A DNA stretch of 53,182 bases from assembly GCA_023145215.1 (NCBI GenBank), contig JAGLED010000016.1, positions 1 to 53,182 of the forward strand, in the 5' to 3' direction. This document shows, piece by piece, positions 34,742-44,941 of this stretch; within the stretch, counting starts at the first letter, position 1, and every line of letters begins with the position of its first letter. The notes below the pieces were generated by a model. It was given only the letters and a program-made list of their open reading frames with translations, made no database searches and had not been told where the DNA came from. The translations under genes and the position numbers were made by a program. Source of the stretch: Rhodospirillales bacterium. GTDB lineage: Bacteria > Pseudomonadota > Alphaproteobacteria > Rhodospirillales > Casp-alpha2.

Positions 34742-37503
34742 TGGCGGAAAAAATCACCTTCACTCTCGATGGGAAGCAGGTCACGGCCGAAGTCGGCGAG
34801 ACCATCTGGCAGGTGGCCAAGCGCGAGGGCACGACGATCCCGCATCTCTGCTGGAAGGACGCTCCGGGTTACCGCGCCGACGGTAATTGCCGGGCGTGCA
34901 TGGTCGAGATCGAGGGCGAGCGCGTGCTGGCCGCGTCGTGCGTCCGGACGCCGAGCGAGGGCATGAAGGTCACGACCGATTCCGAGCGTGCCAAGACGTC
35001 GCGCCGGATGGTGATCGAGCTGTTGATGGCCGACCAGCCGAAGATGAAGGATGCGCACGACAGCGAGTCCGACTTCATCAAGTGGACCAAGGCGATGAAC
35101 GTCAAGACGTCGCGCTTCCCCAGGGGCCACCGGCCGAAGCCGGACGTCTCGCACTCGGCGATGGCGGTCAACCTGGATGCCTGTATCCATTGCAATCTGT
35201 GCGTACGCGCGTGTCGCGAAGTGCAGGTCAACGATGTCATCGGTATGGCGTCGCGCGGCCACGACGCCAAGATCGTGTTCGACTTCGACGATCCGATGGG
35301 CAATTCGACCTGCGTCGCTTGTGGTGAATGCGTGCAGGCGTGCCCGACCGGCGCGCTGATGCCCAAGACCATTATCGACGATAAGGGCAAGGGCGCGCGC
35401 GTTGCCGACAAGCAGGTGCAGTCGGTGTGCCCGTATTGCGGGGTCGGCTGTCAGATCACCTATAACGTCAAAAAGAACAAGAAGACCGGCAAGAACGAGA
35501 TCGCCTGGGTCGACGGCGCCGGCGGCAAGGCCAACGAGAACCGTTTGTGCGTCAAGGGGCGGTTCGGCTTCGACTACGTCACCAGCCCGGAGCGGCTGAC
35601 CAAGCCGATGATCCGGAAACCCGGCAAGCCCAAGGGCATCAATATCGATCCGCGCAACCCGTGGACGCACTTCCGCGAAGCGACGTGGGACGAGGCGCTG
35701 AAGGCCGCCGCCGACGGCTTGAAGAACATTCGCAAGGAACAGGGTCCCAAGGGACTGGCGGGCTTCGGGTCCGCCAAATGCTCGAACGAGGAAGCGTACC
35801 TGTTCCAGAAACTGGTGCGCACCGGTTTCGGCTCCAACAACGTCGATCACTGCACGCGGCTTTGCCACGCGTCGTCGGTGGCGGCACTGATGGAATGCAT
35901 CGGCTCGGGCGCGGTGACCGCCCCGTTCACGGCGGTGAAGGATTCCGACGTGATCGTCGTCATAGGCGCCAATCCGGTCGAGAACCATCCGGTCGCGGCG
36001 ACCTATTTCAAGCAGGCCGCCAAGCGCGGCGCCGAACTGATCGTCATGGATCCGCGTGGCCAGGCGTTGAAGCGTCACGCCTCGCACATGCTGCAGTTCA
36101 AATCGGGCTCCGACGTCGCCATGCTGAACGCAATCATGCACGTGATCGTCGAGGAGGGGCTGTACGATCAGCAGTACATCCAGTCACACACCGAGGGCTT
36201 CAAGAGCATGCAGAAGCACTTGAAGGATTTCTCGCCCGAAAAGATGGCGAGTGTTTGCGGGATCGACGCGGATGAACTGCGCACCGTGGCCCGCAAGTAC
36301 GCGACCGCCGGACGTTCGATCATCTTCTGGGGCATGGGCGTGTCGCAGCACACGCACGGCACCGACAACGCGCGTTGCCTGATCTCGCTGGCGCTGATGA
36401 CCGGCCAGACCGGGCGGCCCGGCACCGGGCTGCACCCGCTGCGCGGTCAGAACAACGTGCAGGGCGCGTCCGACGCGGGCCTGATCCCGATGGTTTTCCC
36501 GGATTACATGAAGGTCGGCAATGACGGCCTGCGCCAGCGATTCGAAGAGCTTTGGGGCGCCAAGCTCGATCCCAATCCGGGCCTGACCGTGGTCGAGATC
36601 GTGCACGCCATCCACCACGACGAGATCAAGGGCATGTACATCATGGGTGAAAACCCGGCGATGTCCGACCCGGATGCCAATCATGCGCGCGATGCGCTGG
36701 CCAAGCTCGATCACTTGGTGGTGCAGGATATCTTCCTGACCGAAACCGCGATGTTTGCGGACGTGGTGCTGCCCGCGACCGCGTGGCCGGAAAAAGACGG
36801 CACGGTGTCGAATACCAACCGTCAGGTTCAGATGGGCCGCAAGGCGCTGGATGCCCCGGGGGACGCCAAGCCCGACTGGTGGATCACCATCCAGATCGCT
36901 AAGAAGATGGGCCTCAAGTGGACATACAAGAACCCGGCTGACGTGTTCGCCGAGATGAAACACGCGATGCCGTCGCTCAACAACATCACGTGGGAGCGGC
37001 TCAAGACCGAGAATTCGGTCACCTATCCGTGCCCGGCGCCGGATCATCCGGGCGAGGAGATCGTCTTCGCCGACCGGTTCGCGACCGACGACGGCTTGGG
37101 CAAGTTCGTGCCCGCCCAGGTGACCCCGCCGAACGAGCGGCCGGACAAGAAGTTCCCGTTCATCCTGATCACGGGCCGCCAGCTCGAACACTGGCACACG
37201 GGCGCGATGACACGGCGTTCCTATGTGCTCGATCAGGTGCAGCCGACGCCGACGGTGCAGATGAACACCCTCGATATCGCCAAGTTCGGCATCGAACCGG
37301 GCGACAAGGTGAAGGTTTCGACGCGCCGCGGTCAGATCGAGATCGCGGTCCGCGCCGACAACGCGGTCTCGCCGGGCTCGATCTTCATTCCGTTCGCGTA
37401 CGTGGAGGCGTCAGCCAACGAGCTGACCAATCCGCAGCTCGACCCGATCGGCAAGATCCCCGAGTTCAAGTACTGCGCGGCGCGCGTCGAGCCGATGGCG
37501 TAG
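34741..37503 (+). CDS. fdhA: NAD-dependent formate dehydrogenase alpha subunit (molybdenum/tungsten, cysteine type)
   Basis: A 920-residue catalytic subunit oxidising formate to CO2. The N-terminal ferredoxin domain has a [2Fe-2S] set (C37, C50, C53, C67). Two [4Fe-4S] motifs follow (CIHCNLCVRAC at 148-158, CVACGECVQACP at 191-202), then the cluster next to the cofactor (CPYCGVGC, 230-237, with C270). The active-site residue is Cys375 followed by His376 in TRLCHASS, so it needs no selenocysteine. The molybdopterin-binding domains follow, ending in the dinucleotide-binding C-terminal domain with GRQLEHWHTGAMTRRS. It recycles formate from the oxalate cycle to CO2 and NADH. Accessory genes such as fdhD are not in the window. 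Confidence 0.95.
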   Translation: MAEKITFTLDGKQVTAEVGETIWQVAKREGTTIPHLCWKDAPGYRADGNCRACMVEIEGERVLAASCVRTPSEGMKVTTDSERAKTSRRMVIELLMADQPKMKDAHDSESDFIKWTKAMNVKTSRFPRGHRPKPDVSHSAMAVNLDACIHCNLCVRACREVQVNDVIGMASRGHDAKIVFDFDDPMGNSTCVACGECVQACPTGALMPKTIIDDKGKGARVADKQVQSVCPYCGVGCQITYNVKKNKKTGKNEIAWVDGAGGKANENRLCVKGRFGFDYVTSPERLTKPMIRKPGKPKGINIDPRNPWTHFREATWDEALKAAADGLKNIRKEQGPKGLAGFGSAKCSNEEAYLFQKLVRTGFGSNNVDHCTRLCHASSVAALMECIGSGAVTAPFTAVKDSDVIVVIGANPVENHPVAATYFKQAAKRGAELIVMDPRGQALKRHASHMLQFKSGSDVAMLNAIMHVIVEEGLYDQQYIQSHTEGFKSMQKHLKDFSPEKMASVCGIDADELRTVARKYATAGRSIIFWGMGVSQHTHGTDNARCLISLALMTGQTGRPGTGLHPLRGQNNVQGASDAGLIPMVFPDYMKVGNDGLRQRFEELWGAKLDPNPGLTVVEIVHAIHHDEIKGMYIMGENPAMSDPDANHARDALAKLDHLVVQDIFLTETAMFADVVLPATAWPEKDGTVSNTNRQVQMGRKALDAPGDAKPDWWITIQIAKKMGLKWTYKNPADVFAEMKHAMPSLNNITWERLKTENSVTYPCPAPDHPGEEIVFADRFATDDGLGKFVPAQVTPPNERPDKKFPFILITGRQLEHWHTGAMTRRSYVLDQVQPTPTVQMNTLDIAKFGIEPGDKVKVSTRRGQIEIAVRADNAVSPGSIFIPFAYVEASANELTNPQLDPIGKIPEFKYCAARVEPMA

Positions 37504-37520
37504 GGGCGAGGTGAAGTTTT

Positions 37521-37600
37521 AACCGTCATCCTGAACTCGATTCAGGGTCCATACGAGTGCCGGTTTTTATGGATGCTGAATCAAGTTCAGCATGACGGTT
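37521..37600. repeat. Long inverted repeat, dispersed palindromic element
   Basis: Arms 37521-37551 and 37570-37600 are inverted copies of 31 bases with four mismatches, beginning AACCGTCATCCTGAACTC. They are separated by 18 bases. The TCATCCTGAA...TTCAGCATGA type is a common dispersed palindromic repeat in alphaproteobacteria. It lies between the convergent fdhA and P-II genes and may also stop transcription from both sides. Confidence 0.75.
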
Positions 37601-37684
37601 GAGGGCGTTTAGGCCTCCTTCCGAATCGCAAGGGCCGCCCAGTGCCCGCAGGCGTGGACGGCCCCTGACGATTGGATCGCGGTT

Positions 37685-39339
<1,655 letters not shown>

Positions 39340-39498
39340 AGTGTTTCCTCCGAGTTATCGAAGCGGCGCAGGCTCTCCCAAGCCGTCTATTGCACCGCTT
39401 CACTGCATACACCTTGATCAGCCCGATCCGAAAAATGCCTAAAACGAGGGCATAAATCCGGGCCGATCGCTGGTTTCTCCCGTAACACCGGGATATGA

Positions 39499-39513
39499 GC
39501 AAAACCGGGGCCA
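39499..39513 (-). promoter_or_regulatory. Candidate sigma-54 promoter of amtB
   Basis: On the minus strand TGGCCCCGGTTTTGC, with GG and GC ten bases apart and one mismatch to TGGCAC-N5-TTGC. It shares TGGCCCCG with the urtA element. The leader to the amtB ATG would be about 150 bases, longer than usual. I found no convincing NtrC site in the remaining 99 bases before the next gene. Confidence 0.55.
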
Positions 39514-39612
39514 ACTTTCGGAAATTCACGTTCCCGGCATTGCAAAGGTCCCGGTGCTTCGCGAATATGCTGAAAACCAATCTAGAGCCAATCCAGGGAA
39601 GGAAATCTTGAA

Positions 39613-41253
39613 ATGAGAACGGGCGGTCAGATGGTCGTCGAGGCGCTTGTCGCCAACGACATCGACAGGGTTTTTCTGGTGCCGGGCGAGAGCTATCTGG
39701 CGGTGCTGGACGCGCTTTACGACGTCTCCAACCGGATCCAGGTGACGATCTGCCGCAACGAGGGCGGCGCCGCCAACATGGCGGAGGCGTATGGAAAACT
39801 GACCGGCAAGCCGGGCGTTGTGATGGTCACGCGCGGGCCGGGCGCGACGCATGCGTCCATCGGCGTGCACACCGGGTTTCAGGATTCGACGCCGATGATC
39901 GTGCTGATCGGTCAGGTCGCCCGCGATCAGGCCGACCGCGAAGCGTTTCAGGAAATCGATTACCGCCGCATGTTCGGCCAGATGGCGAAATGGGTCGCCC
40001 AGATCGACGAGACGTCGCGCGTGCCTGAATACATGTCGCGCGCCTTCCAGACCGCAATGGCGGGACGTCCCGGACCGGTCGTGCTGGCCCTGCCCGAAGA
40101 CATGCTGGCGGCCAAGGCCGACGCGCCCGAAACCAAGGCGGTCACCATCGCCCGGCCGGGTGTCGCTGCGGCGGATATCGCAAAATTCCGCGACCGCCTT
40201 TCCAAGGGCAAGCGGCCTTTGGTGATGGTCGGCGGTGGCGGCTGGACCCCGGCGGCGACCCAGGCCCTGACCAAGTTCGCCGAAGCCAACAACCTGCCCG
40301 TCAGTTGTGCGTTCCGGCGCCAGGACTGCTTCGACAACATGCATCCGCTTTACGCCGGACACGTGGGCATCGGGGCCGACCCGAAACTTATCGACCGGGT
40401 GCAGACCGCCGATCCGCTGATCGTCATCGGTCCGCGTCTGGGCGAAATGACAACCGGTGGATACGAGCTTCTGAAGCCGCTGCACCCGGATCAGCCGCTG
40501 ATCCACGTGCACCCGTCGGGCGAGGAGTTGAACCGGGTCTATGCGGCCGAGTTGCCGATCCATGCCGACGTGACGCAGTTCCTTCAGGCCTGCGCCGAGA
40601 TGGAGCCGGTCGATAGCGCCGCCTGGGCCGACGACGCCAAATCCGCGCACGGCGACTACATCGACTTCACCACACCCGCGAAGATGGACGGCGCCGTCGA
40701 CATCGGCGCCATCATGGAGACGGTGCGCGACCTGCTGCCGGACGACGCTATCGTCACCAACGGGGCGGGGAACTATGCGATCTGGGTACACCGTTATCAC
40801 CGCTATCGAAAGCCGGGGACCCAATTGGCGCCGACGTCGGGGGCCATGGGCTACGGCGTGCCGGCGGCGGTGGCGGCGAAGCTGATGCATCCGGAGAAAG
40901 TCGTCGTCTCGTTCGCCGGCGACGGCTGCTTCCAGATGAACTGCAACGAGTTGGGCACTGCGCTCCAATACGGTGCCAAATGCATTTTCATCGTCATCAA
41001 CAACGGGATTTACGGCACCATCCGCATGCACCAGGAACGCCGCTTCCCTGACCGTGTTTCCGGCACCGACATCGTCAACCCGGACTTCCCGGCGATCTGC
41101 GAAGCGTATGGGGGGAAGGGGTATCTGGTGACGGAAACCGACGCGTTCCGCCCGGCGCTCGAAGATGCACTGGTGAATGACCGGATGGCGCTGATCGAGA
41201 TCCGCATCGATCCCGACGACATCGCACCCGGGCGTAAGCTGAGCGCGCTTTGA
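39613..41253 (+). CDS. Acetolactate-synthase-like thiamine-diphosphate enzyme, substrate unknown
   Basis: A 546-residue TPP enzyme. The pyrimidine domain has the activating Glu50 in CRNEGGAANMAEAYGK. The diphosphate motif is GDGCFQMNCNEL (436-447) through INNGIYGTI with Asn463-Asn464. The early RVFLVPGESYLAVLDAL is like acetolactate synthase and related lyases. The signatures of sulfoacetaldehyde acetyltransferase (Xsc) are absent, and no small ilvN-type subunit is adjacent. A decarboxylase, lyase or carboligase acting on a 2-keto acid is expected. It starts after GGAAGG and overlaps the NTF2-like gene (TGATG). Convergent beyond that is a phosphotransacylase gene, which may or may not use its product. 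Confidence 0.82.
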   Translation: MRTGGQMVVEALVANDIDRVFLVPGESYLAVLDALYDVSNRIQVTICRNEGGAANMAEAYGKLTGKPGVVMVTRGPGATHASIGVHTGFQDSTPMIVLIGQVARDQADREAFQEIDYRRMFGQMAKWVAQIDETSRVPEYMSRAFQTAMAGRPGPVVLALPEDMLAAKADAPETKAVTIARPGVAAADIAKFRDRLSKGKRPLVMVGGGGWTPAATQALTKFAEANNLPVSCAFRRQDCFDNMHPLYAGHVGIGADPKLIDRVQTADPLIVIGPRLGEMTTGGYELLKPLHPDQPLIHVHPSGEELNRVYAAELPIHADVTQFLQACAEMEPVDSAAWADDAKSAHGDYIDFTTPAKMDGAVDIGAIMETVRDLLPDDAIVTNGAGNYAIWVHRYHRYRKPGTQLAPTSGAMGYGVPAAVAAKLMHPEKVVVSFAGDGCFQMNCNELGTALQYGAKCIFIVINNGIYGTIRMHQERRFPDRVSGTDIVNPDFPAICEAYGGKGYLVTETDAFRPALEDALVNDRMALIEIRIDPDDIAPGRKLSAL

Positions 41254-41675
41254 TGGCGCGGGGTCGGGAGAACGAGAAAATCCTATTCGCGAACGAGGCG
41301 TTCTATGCCGCGTTCGCATCCGGCGACGTCGAGGCGATGAACAACGTCTGGGCCGAGGATGCGCCCGTCGTCTGCCTGCATCCGGGCGCGACGCCGATCT
41401 ATGATCGGGCCGAAATCATGCGGAGCTGGGATCACATTCTTTCCGACCCCGGGGTCAGCGACATGCAGATGCATTCGCCCCGCGTCCTGACGTATGGCGA
41501 CGTCGCTTTGGTCATATGCTACGAGACGTTGGGCGGCGGCACGCTGATCGCGACCAACGCGTTCGTGCGTGAGGGCGGTCAATGGCGGATGGTGTCGCAC
41601 CAGGCCGGACCTTGCCCGGACGCACCCGAGGATGACGACATGGACGACGACGAGGCCGGGCCGAGCCTTCACTAA
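41253..41675 (+). CDS. NTF2/SnoaL-like protein, possible partner of the TPP enzyme
   Basis: A 140-residue small protein of the NTF2-like (SnoaL/DUF4440) cone fold: ILFANEAFYAAFASGDVEAM, EDAPVVCLHPGATPIYDRAE and the C-terminal GGQWRMVSHQAGP with an acidic end (EDDDMDDDE). ATG 41253 shares bases with the TPP gene stop, showing translational coupling; an in-frame TTG three bases earlier is less likely. Such proteins act as small isomerase, dehydratase or binding modules. The role here is unknown. Confidence 0.8.
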   Translation: MARGRENEKILFANEAFYAAFASGDVEAMNNVWAEDAPVVCLHPGATPIYDRAEIMRSWDHILSDPGVSDMQMHSPRVLTYGDVALVICYETLGGGTLIATNAFVREGGQWRMVSHQAGPCPDAPEDDDMDDDEAGPSLH

Positions 41676-41684
41676 GCGAAGTTT

Positions 41685-41786
41685 CCCCCCTCACCTGTCC
41701 TCTCCCCCGTGACCGGGGAAGTGGGACCCTGAAGCGCCAACTTTATCCCTCTCCCCCACCCGCGGGGGAGAGGTTAGGTGAGGGGG
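41685..41786. repeat. Long inverted repeat between convergent genes
   Basis: The arm 41685-41709 starts CCCCCCTCACCTGTCCTC. Its inverted copy at 41763-41786 starts CGGGGGAGAGGTTAGGTGAG. The arms are about 24 bases with few mismatches and a 53-base spacer. It matches the CCCTCACC...CTCTCCCC type of dispersed repeat often seen in alphaproteobacteria. It probably also serves as a bidirectional transcription stop. Confidence 0.7.
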
Positions 41787-41834
41787 CCTTTCTTGGGATA
41801 GCCAGAACGCGACGGCAGATGATCTGATAACGGT

Positions 41835-42758
41835 TCAGGCGTCGTAGGCGGCCCGTAGCTGCGCGATGGCGCAGGCGGCGAAGCGCGCTTCCGGCGGGTC
41901 GGCGCGGCTGGTGAGGACCACCGGCACCTTGGCGCCGAGGACGACACCCGCGGCGAGCGCCGACCGGAAGTAAACCAGCATCTTGAACAATCCGTTGCCC
42001 ATTTCGATGTTGGGTGCGACCAGCACGTCGGCGTGGCCCGCGACGGGGCCGCCGATGCCTTTCAGTTCTGCCGCTTCCGGCGACACCGCGTTGTCGAACC
42101 CGAACGGGCCGTCGACATGCGCGCCCGCGACCTCGCCCGCATTCGCGCGCTCGACGATCTTCCGCGCCAGCACGGTCGACGGCATGCTGTCCATGACGCT
42201 CTCGGATCCCGACAGCATCGCGACCCTGGGCATCTCGTAGCCGAGCGCGTGGGCGAGATCGACCGAATTCTGGACGATGTGCAGCAGGGTCTTTTCGTCG
42301 GGCGCGACGTTGACCGCGCCGTCGGTGATCATCAGCACCTTGTCCGACTTCGGTGCCGTCATATGAAAGACATGGCTGATCCGGCGCTCGGTCCGCAAAC
42401 CCGCGTTCCGGGCGACGACGGCGCGCATGATGCTGTCGGTATGAAGCTGGCCTTTCATCAAAGCCTGCACTTCGTTTGCGGAGGCCAGCTGCACGGCGGC
42501 GTCGGCGGCGTGATCCTCGGGCTTCGACTGCACGACCCGGATCCCGGAAATATCCCAGCCGAGATCGCGCGCGATGCGCTCAATGTCGCCCTTGTCGCCG
42601 ATCAGGGTCGGAATAATGAAGCCCGCTTCGGTCGCCTGCTTGGCGCTTTCAAGCGCGACCGGATGATCGGCCCCCGCGACCGCCATTTCGACGGCCGGCA
42701 GCTTCTGCGCCTTTTCGATGAGGTGGTGCGGCACCTCGAACGGATGATCACTCAACAT
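41835..42758 (-). CDS. Phosphate acetyl/butyryltransferase family protein
   Basis: A 307-residue phosphotransacylase that interconverts acyl-CoA and acyl phosphate (Ptb-like, Pta C-terminal domain fold). Seen: VAGADHPVALESAKQATEAG, MKGQLHTDSIMRAVV, FHMTAPKSDKVLMITDGAVN and PRVAMLSGSESVMDSMPST, plus the C-terminal NIEMGNGLFKMLVYF. It is the third gene of the tauD-like/panE-like operon (15-base gap), and it is convergent with the NTF2-like gene. The acyl group is unknown; acetyl phosphate from a TPP enzyme is one option. Pta homologues are also found beside taurine genes, but the other Xsc-pathway markers are absent here. Confidence 0.88.
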   Translation of the reverse strand: MLSDHPFEVPHHLIEKAQKLPAVEMAVAGADHPVALESAKQATEAGFIIPTLIGDKGDIERIARDLGWDISGIRVVQSKPEDHAADAAVQLASANEVQALMKGQLHTDSIMRAVVARNAGLRTERRISHVFHMTAPKSDKVLMITDGAVNVAPDEKTLLHIVQNSVDLAHALGYEMPRVAMLSGSESVMDSMPSTVLARKIVERANAGEVAGAHVDGPFGFDNAVSPEAAELKGIGGPVAGHADVLVAPNIEMGNGLFKMLVYFRSALAAGVVLGAKVPVVLTSRADPPEARFAACAIAQLRAAYDA

Positions 42759-42773
42759 GAAAAGTTAATAGCC

Positions 42774-43826
42774 TTACAGATCGCGCAGTGTCTCGGGGCC
42801 GGGTTCGATTTTACCCGCTTCAATGTTCTTGATGACACTGCGGATGCCGTCGTTCAAGGGCGTCGGGATGCCGTGCATCTTGCCGCGGTCCGCGATCAGG
42901 CCGTTGATGTGGTCGATTTCCGTCGGCCGGCCCTTGGCCACATCCTGCGCCATCGACGGGCGCTGGCTGTCCTTGCGGCGTTCCATGTCGGCCATGAACT
43001 TGTCCATCACCGCCTTGGTTGCGTCGGCGTTGCCTTCGTCCGCGCCCACCAGGTCGTCCGGCGAAAGCCCCATGATCTTGACGAGTTTCGCGCCCTCGGC
43101 CCGCGCCACGCGGACGGCTTCCGCCGCGAGGCCGATGGTGATGCGGCGGATGTGATCGTCCTTGTCGTTGGTGTTGGCGCCTTGCTGCGTTGCCGCTGAA
43201 ACCGGATTGCGCATGGCGTTGGCGGCAAGCTTGGACCAGCGCTCGCCCATCAGGTTGTCGGTGGCGAGCGTGCTGTCGATGCAGGACAGCATCTTCGCGA
43301 TCTCCTCGACGCGGGGCGTGACCTCGCCGGAGATTTCACCGACCCGGAACACCGTGTGCTGGTCGCCGCCTTTCTTGATCTTGCGCTGGATGTCGCCGGG
43401 CCCCGGCAATGACAGCGAGATCTGGCTGGCGATGCAGCCGACGGTCCGCTCAGCGCCCAGCACGTCGGCGATCAGGTGTTCGTTGATCCCGTTCTGGAGC
43501 GACACCACGAAGCCGTCTTCCGCGAGATAGGGTTTCACGAATTCGGCCGCTGCCGTCGTGTCGTAGGATTTGACGGCGATGATGATGATGTCGAACGGAT
43601 CGATGACGCCCGGTGCAGGGAACTCGGGCTGCAGCACCGTGTTGCATTTGACGTCGAAGCATTCCTCGTCGGTCACGCCCGAAAGCTTCAGCCCCGGGTC
43701 CCGCATGGCAGCGACGTGTTCGGGCCAGGGGTCGATCATGGTGATGTCGAGGCCTTCGCGTGTCAGATAGCCGCCGACGTAACCGCCCAGCGCGCCACAG
43801 CCCATAATGGCGATGCGTTTACTCAT
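42774..43826 (-). CDS. Ketopantoate-reductase-family (PanE-like) NADP oxidoreductase
   Basis: A 350-residue 2-hydroxyacid dehydrogenase of the ketopantoate reductase family. The dinucleotide motif is IAIMGCGALGGYVGGYL (5-21). Catalytic family residues are in GERWSKLAANAMRNPVSA (the Lys and Asn) and SMAQDVAKGRPTEIDHINGLI (the Glu). It is longer than typical PanE (about 300) through a C-terminal stretch. It is co-transcribed between the tauD-like and phosphotransacylase genes, which argues against plain pantothenate synthesis. Family members include an oxalyl-CoA reductase in Methylobacterium, so a role with a 2-keto acid or its thioester is plausible. The substrate is not decided. Confidence 0.85.
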   Translation of the reverse strand: MSKRIAIMGCGALGGYVGGYLTREGLDITMIDPWPEHVAAMRDPGLKLSGVTDEECFDVKCNTVLQPEFPAPGVIDPFDIIIIAVKSYDTTAAAEFVKPYLAEDGFVVSLQNGINEHLIADVLGAERTVGCIASQISLSLPGPGDIQRKIKKGGDQHTVFRVGEISGEVTPRVEEIAKMLSCIDSTLATDNLMGERWSKLAANAMRNPVSAATQQGANTNDKDDHIRRITIGLAAEAVRVARAEGAKLVKIMGLSPDDLVGADEGNADATKAVMDKFMADMERRKDSQRPSMAQDVAKGRPTEIDHINGLIADRGKMHGIPTPLNDGIRSVIKNIEAGKIEPGPETLRDL

Positions 43827-43843
43827 AATTCAGTTCCTTGAAA

Positions 43844-44704
43844 TCAGAAGGGTTCGTCGCCGCAGATCGTGATCCGGTGCATGCAGCGGCGGTGGCCGTT
43901 GTAGTCGGCGAGCGCCAGATGCTGCGTGCAGCGGTTGTCCCAGATCGCCATCGATCCGGGCGCCCAGCGGAACCGGCAGGTGAAGTCCGGCTTCGTCGAA
44001 TAGGCCTGCAGGTAGTCGACCATCGGTGCCGATTCTTCGTCCGAGAACCCGGCCAGCGATTGAGTGTGGCTGCCGATATAGAGCGATTTCTTGCCCGTCT
44101 CCGGATGCGTGCGGATGACGGGGTGCGTCGATTCCGTGATCAGGTTGCCGGGATCGCGGACCTTGTCGGCCATCGCTGACGTGCCCTTGTAGCGGTCGGC
44201 GCGGGACCGCTCATCGTTGTACTTGCGCTTGGCCCCCGCGTTGAAGGTCTTCACGCCCGCCAGCATCTGTTTCATCGGCTCAGACATATGATCGTAGGCC
44301 ATGTACATGTTGGCGAACAGCGTGTCGCCGCCGGCGGTGGGCGTTTCCTTGGCGTACAGGATCGTCGCTTTGGCGGGCTTGGGGGTGAACATCTGATCGG
44401 TGTGCCAGATGTTGCCGAACGTGTAGGTGTCCTGCGGCTCCTTCACGATCTCGAGGATTTCCGGATAGTCGTCCAGGCCCTTCATGTAGGGGTGCGTGTG
44501 AATCTCGCCGAAGCGGTGCGCGAAGGCAAGCTGCTGTTCCGGCGTGATTTCCTGATCGCGGAAAAAGATCACAAGATGTTCGAGAAACGCGTCGTAGATT
44601 TCGCCGAAGGTCGCGTCGTCCATCTTGGCGATGTCGACGCCGAAAATCTCGGCGCCAAGCGCACCGGTCATCGGCCGGACCTCGATCCGGGTTTTGGTTG
44701 TCAT
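43844..44704 (-). CDS. TauD/TfdA-family Fe(II)/2-oxoglutarate dioxygenase
   Basis: A 286-residue dioxygenase. The iron-binding facial triad is visible: IWHTDQMF (His and Asp) and the distal His in NRCTQHLALADY, while CMHRITICGDEPF supplies the 2-oxoglutarate Arg. The fold resembles E. coli TauD, but residues that bind taurine differ. The Asn before the HxD motif (TauD N95) is Gly in TFGNIWHTD, and the segments equivalent to F159 and F206 read AGAKRKYN and GSHTQSLAG. I therefore do not call it taurine dioxygenase. A GGGAG ribosome-binding site precedes the ATG at 44704. It is the first gene of the panE-like/phosphotransacylase operon, with a candidate MocR site at 44757-44774. Confidence 0.87.
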   Translation of the reverse strand: MTTKTRIEVRPMTGALGAEIFGVDIAKMDDATFGEIYDAFLEHLVIFFRDQEITPEQQLAFAHRFGEIHTHPYMKGLDDYPEILEIVKEPQDTYTFGNIWHTDQMFTPKPAKATILYAKETPTAGGDTLFANMYMAYDHMSEPMKQMLAGVKTFNAGAKRKYNDERSRADRYKGTSAMADKVRDPGNLITESTHPVIRTHPETGKKSLYIGSHTQSLAGFSDEESAPMVDYLQAYSTKPDFTCRFRWAPGSMAIWDNRCTQHLALADYNGHRRCMHRITICGDEPF

Positions 44705-44756
44705 GGATGTCTTCTCCCAAGCGGAGGCGATGGCCTCGTGTTCTATTACAGAGACC

Positions 44757-44774
44757 TTTTGTGGTCCTTATTGG
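44757..44774. promoter_or_regulatory. Candidate MocR operator upstream of the tauD-like operon
   Basis: TTTTGTGGTCCTTATTGG contains GTGGTCC plus ATT-rich flank, as found at the mocR/transaminase promoter (46442-46448 and 46476-46485). It begins 53 bases upstream of the dioxygenase ATG. MocR proteins such as TauR bind direct repeats containing GGTCC/GGACC cores (established); use here is inferred. Confidence 0.4.
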
Positions 44775-44828
44775 GAGTATTAGAGAACCGAAGTGCTTTC
44801 GCGGTCAAGTCGGGGCAATTGAACCTCG

Positions 44829-44916
44829 CCTTCGAGACACGCCATGGCCTCATCCTGAGGAGGCCGGACCCCGGCCGTCTCGAAGGACGAAGCCATGGCG
44901 CCCTCAGGATGAGGTT
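44829..44916. repeat. Dispersed palindromic element upstream of the tauD-like operon
   Basis: CCTTCGAGAC (44829-44838) pairs perfectly with GTCTCGAAGG (44877-44886). Inner and outer segments with CCTCATCCTGAGG and CCCTCAGGATGAGG add further inverted copies. This is the CATCCTGAGG/TCTCGAAGGACGA type of interspersed repeat known in alphaproteobacteria. It lies between the mocR 3' end and the divergent-side leader of the dioxygenase gene. Confidence 0.7.
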
Positions 44917-44941
44917 CTATGGTCGAAGGCTATGGATTGGA

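Noticed and set aside
39531..39560. NtrC site upstream of amtB (TGCAAAGGTCCCGGTGC region)
   Set aside because: The halves are out of register by one base and the first half is degenerate.
39613..41253. Sulfoacetaldehyde acetyltransferase (Xsc)
   Set aside because: Considered because of the nearby phosphotransacylase and MocR regulator, but the sequence follows acetolactate-synthase-like motifs and lacks the Xsc N-terminal pattern as I know it.
43844..44704. Taurine dioxygenase
   Set aside because: The TauD fold and iron ligands are present, but residues equivalent to the taurine-binding N95, F159 and F206 are not conserved, so only the family is called.
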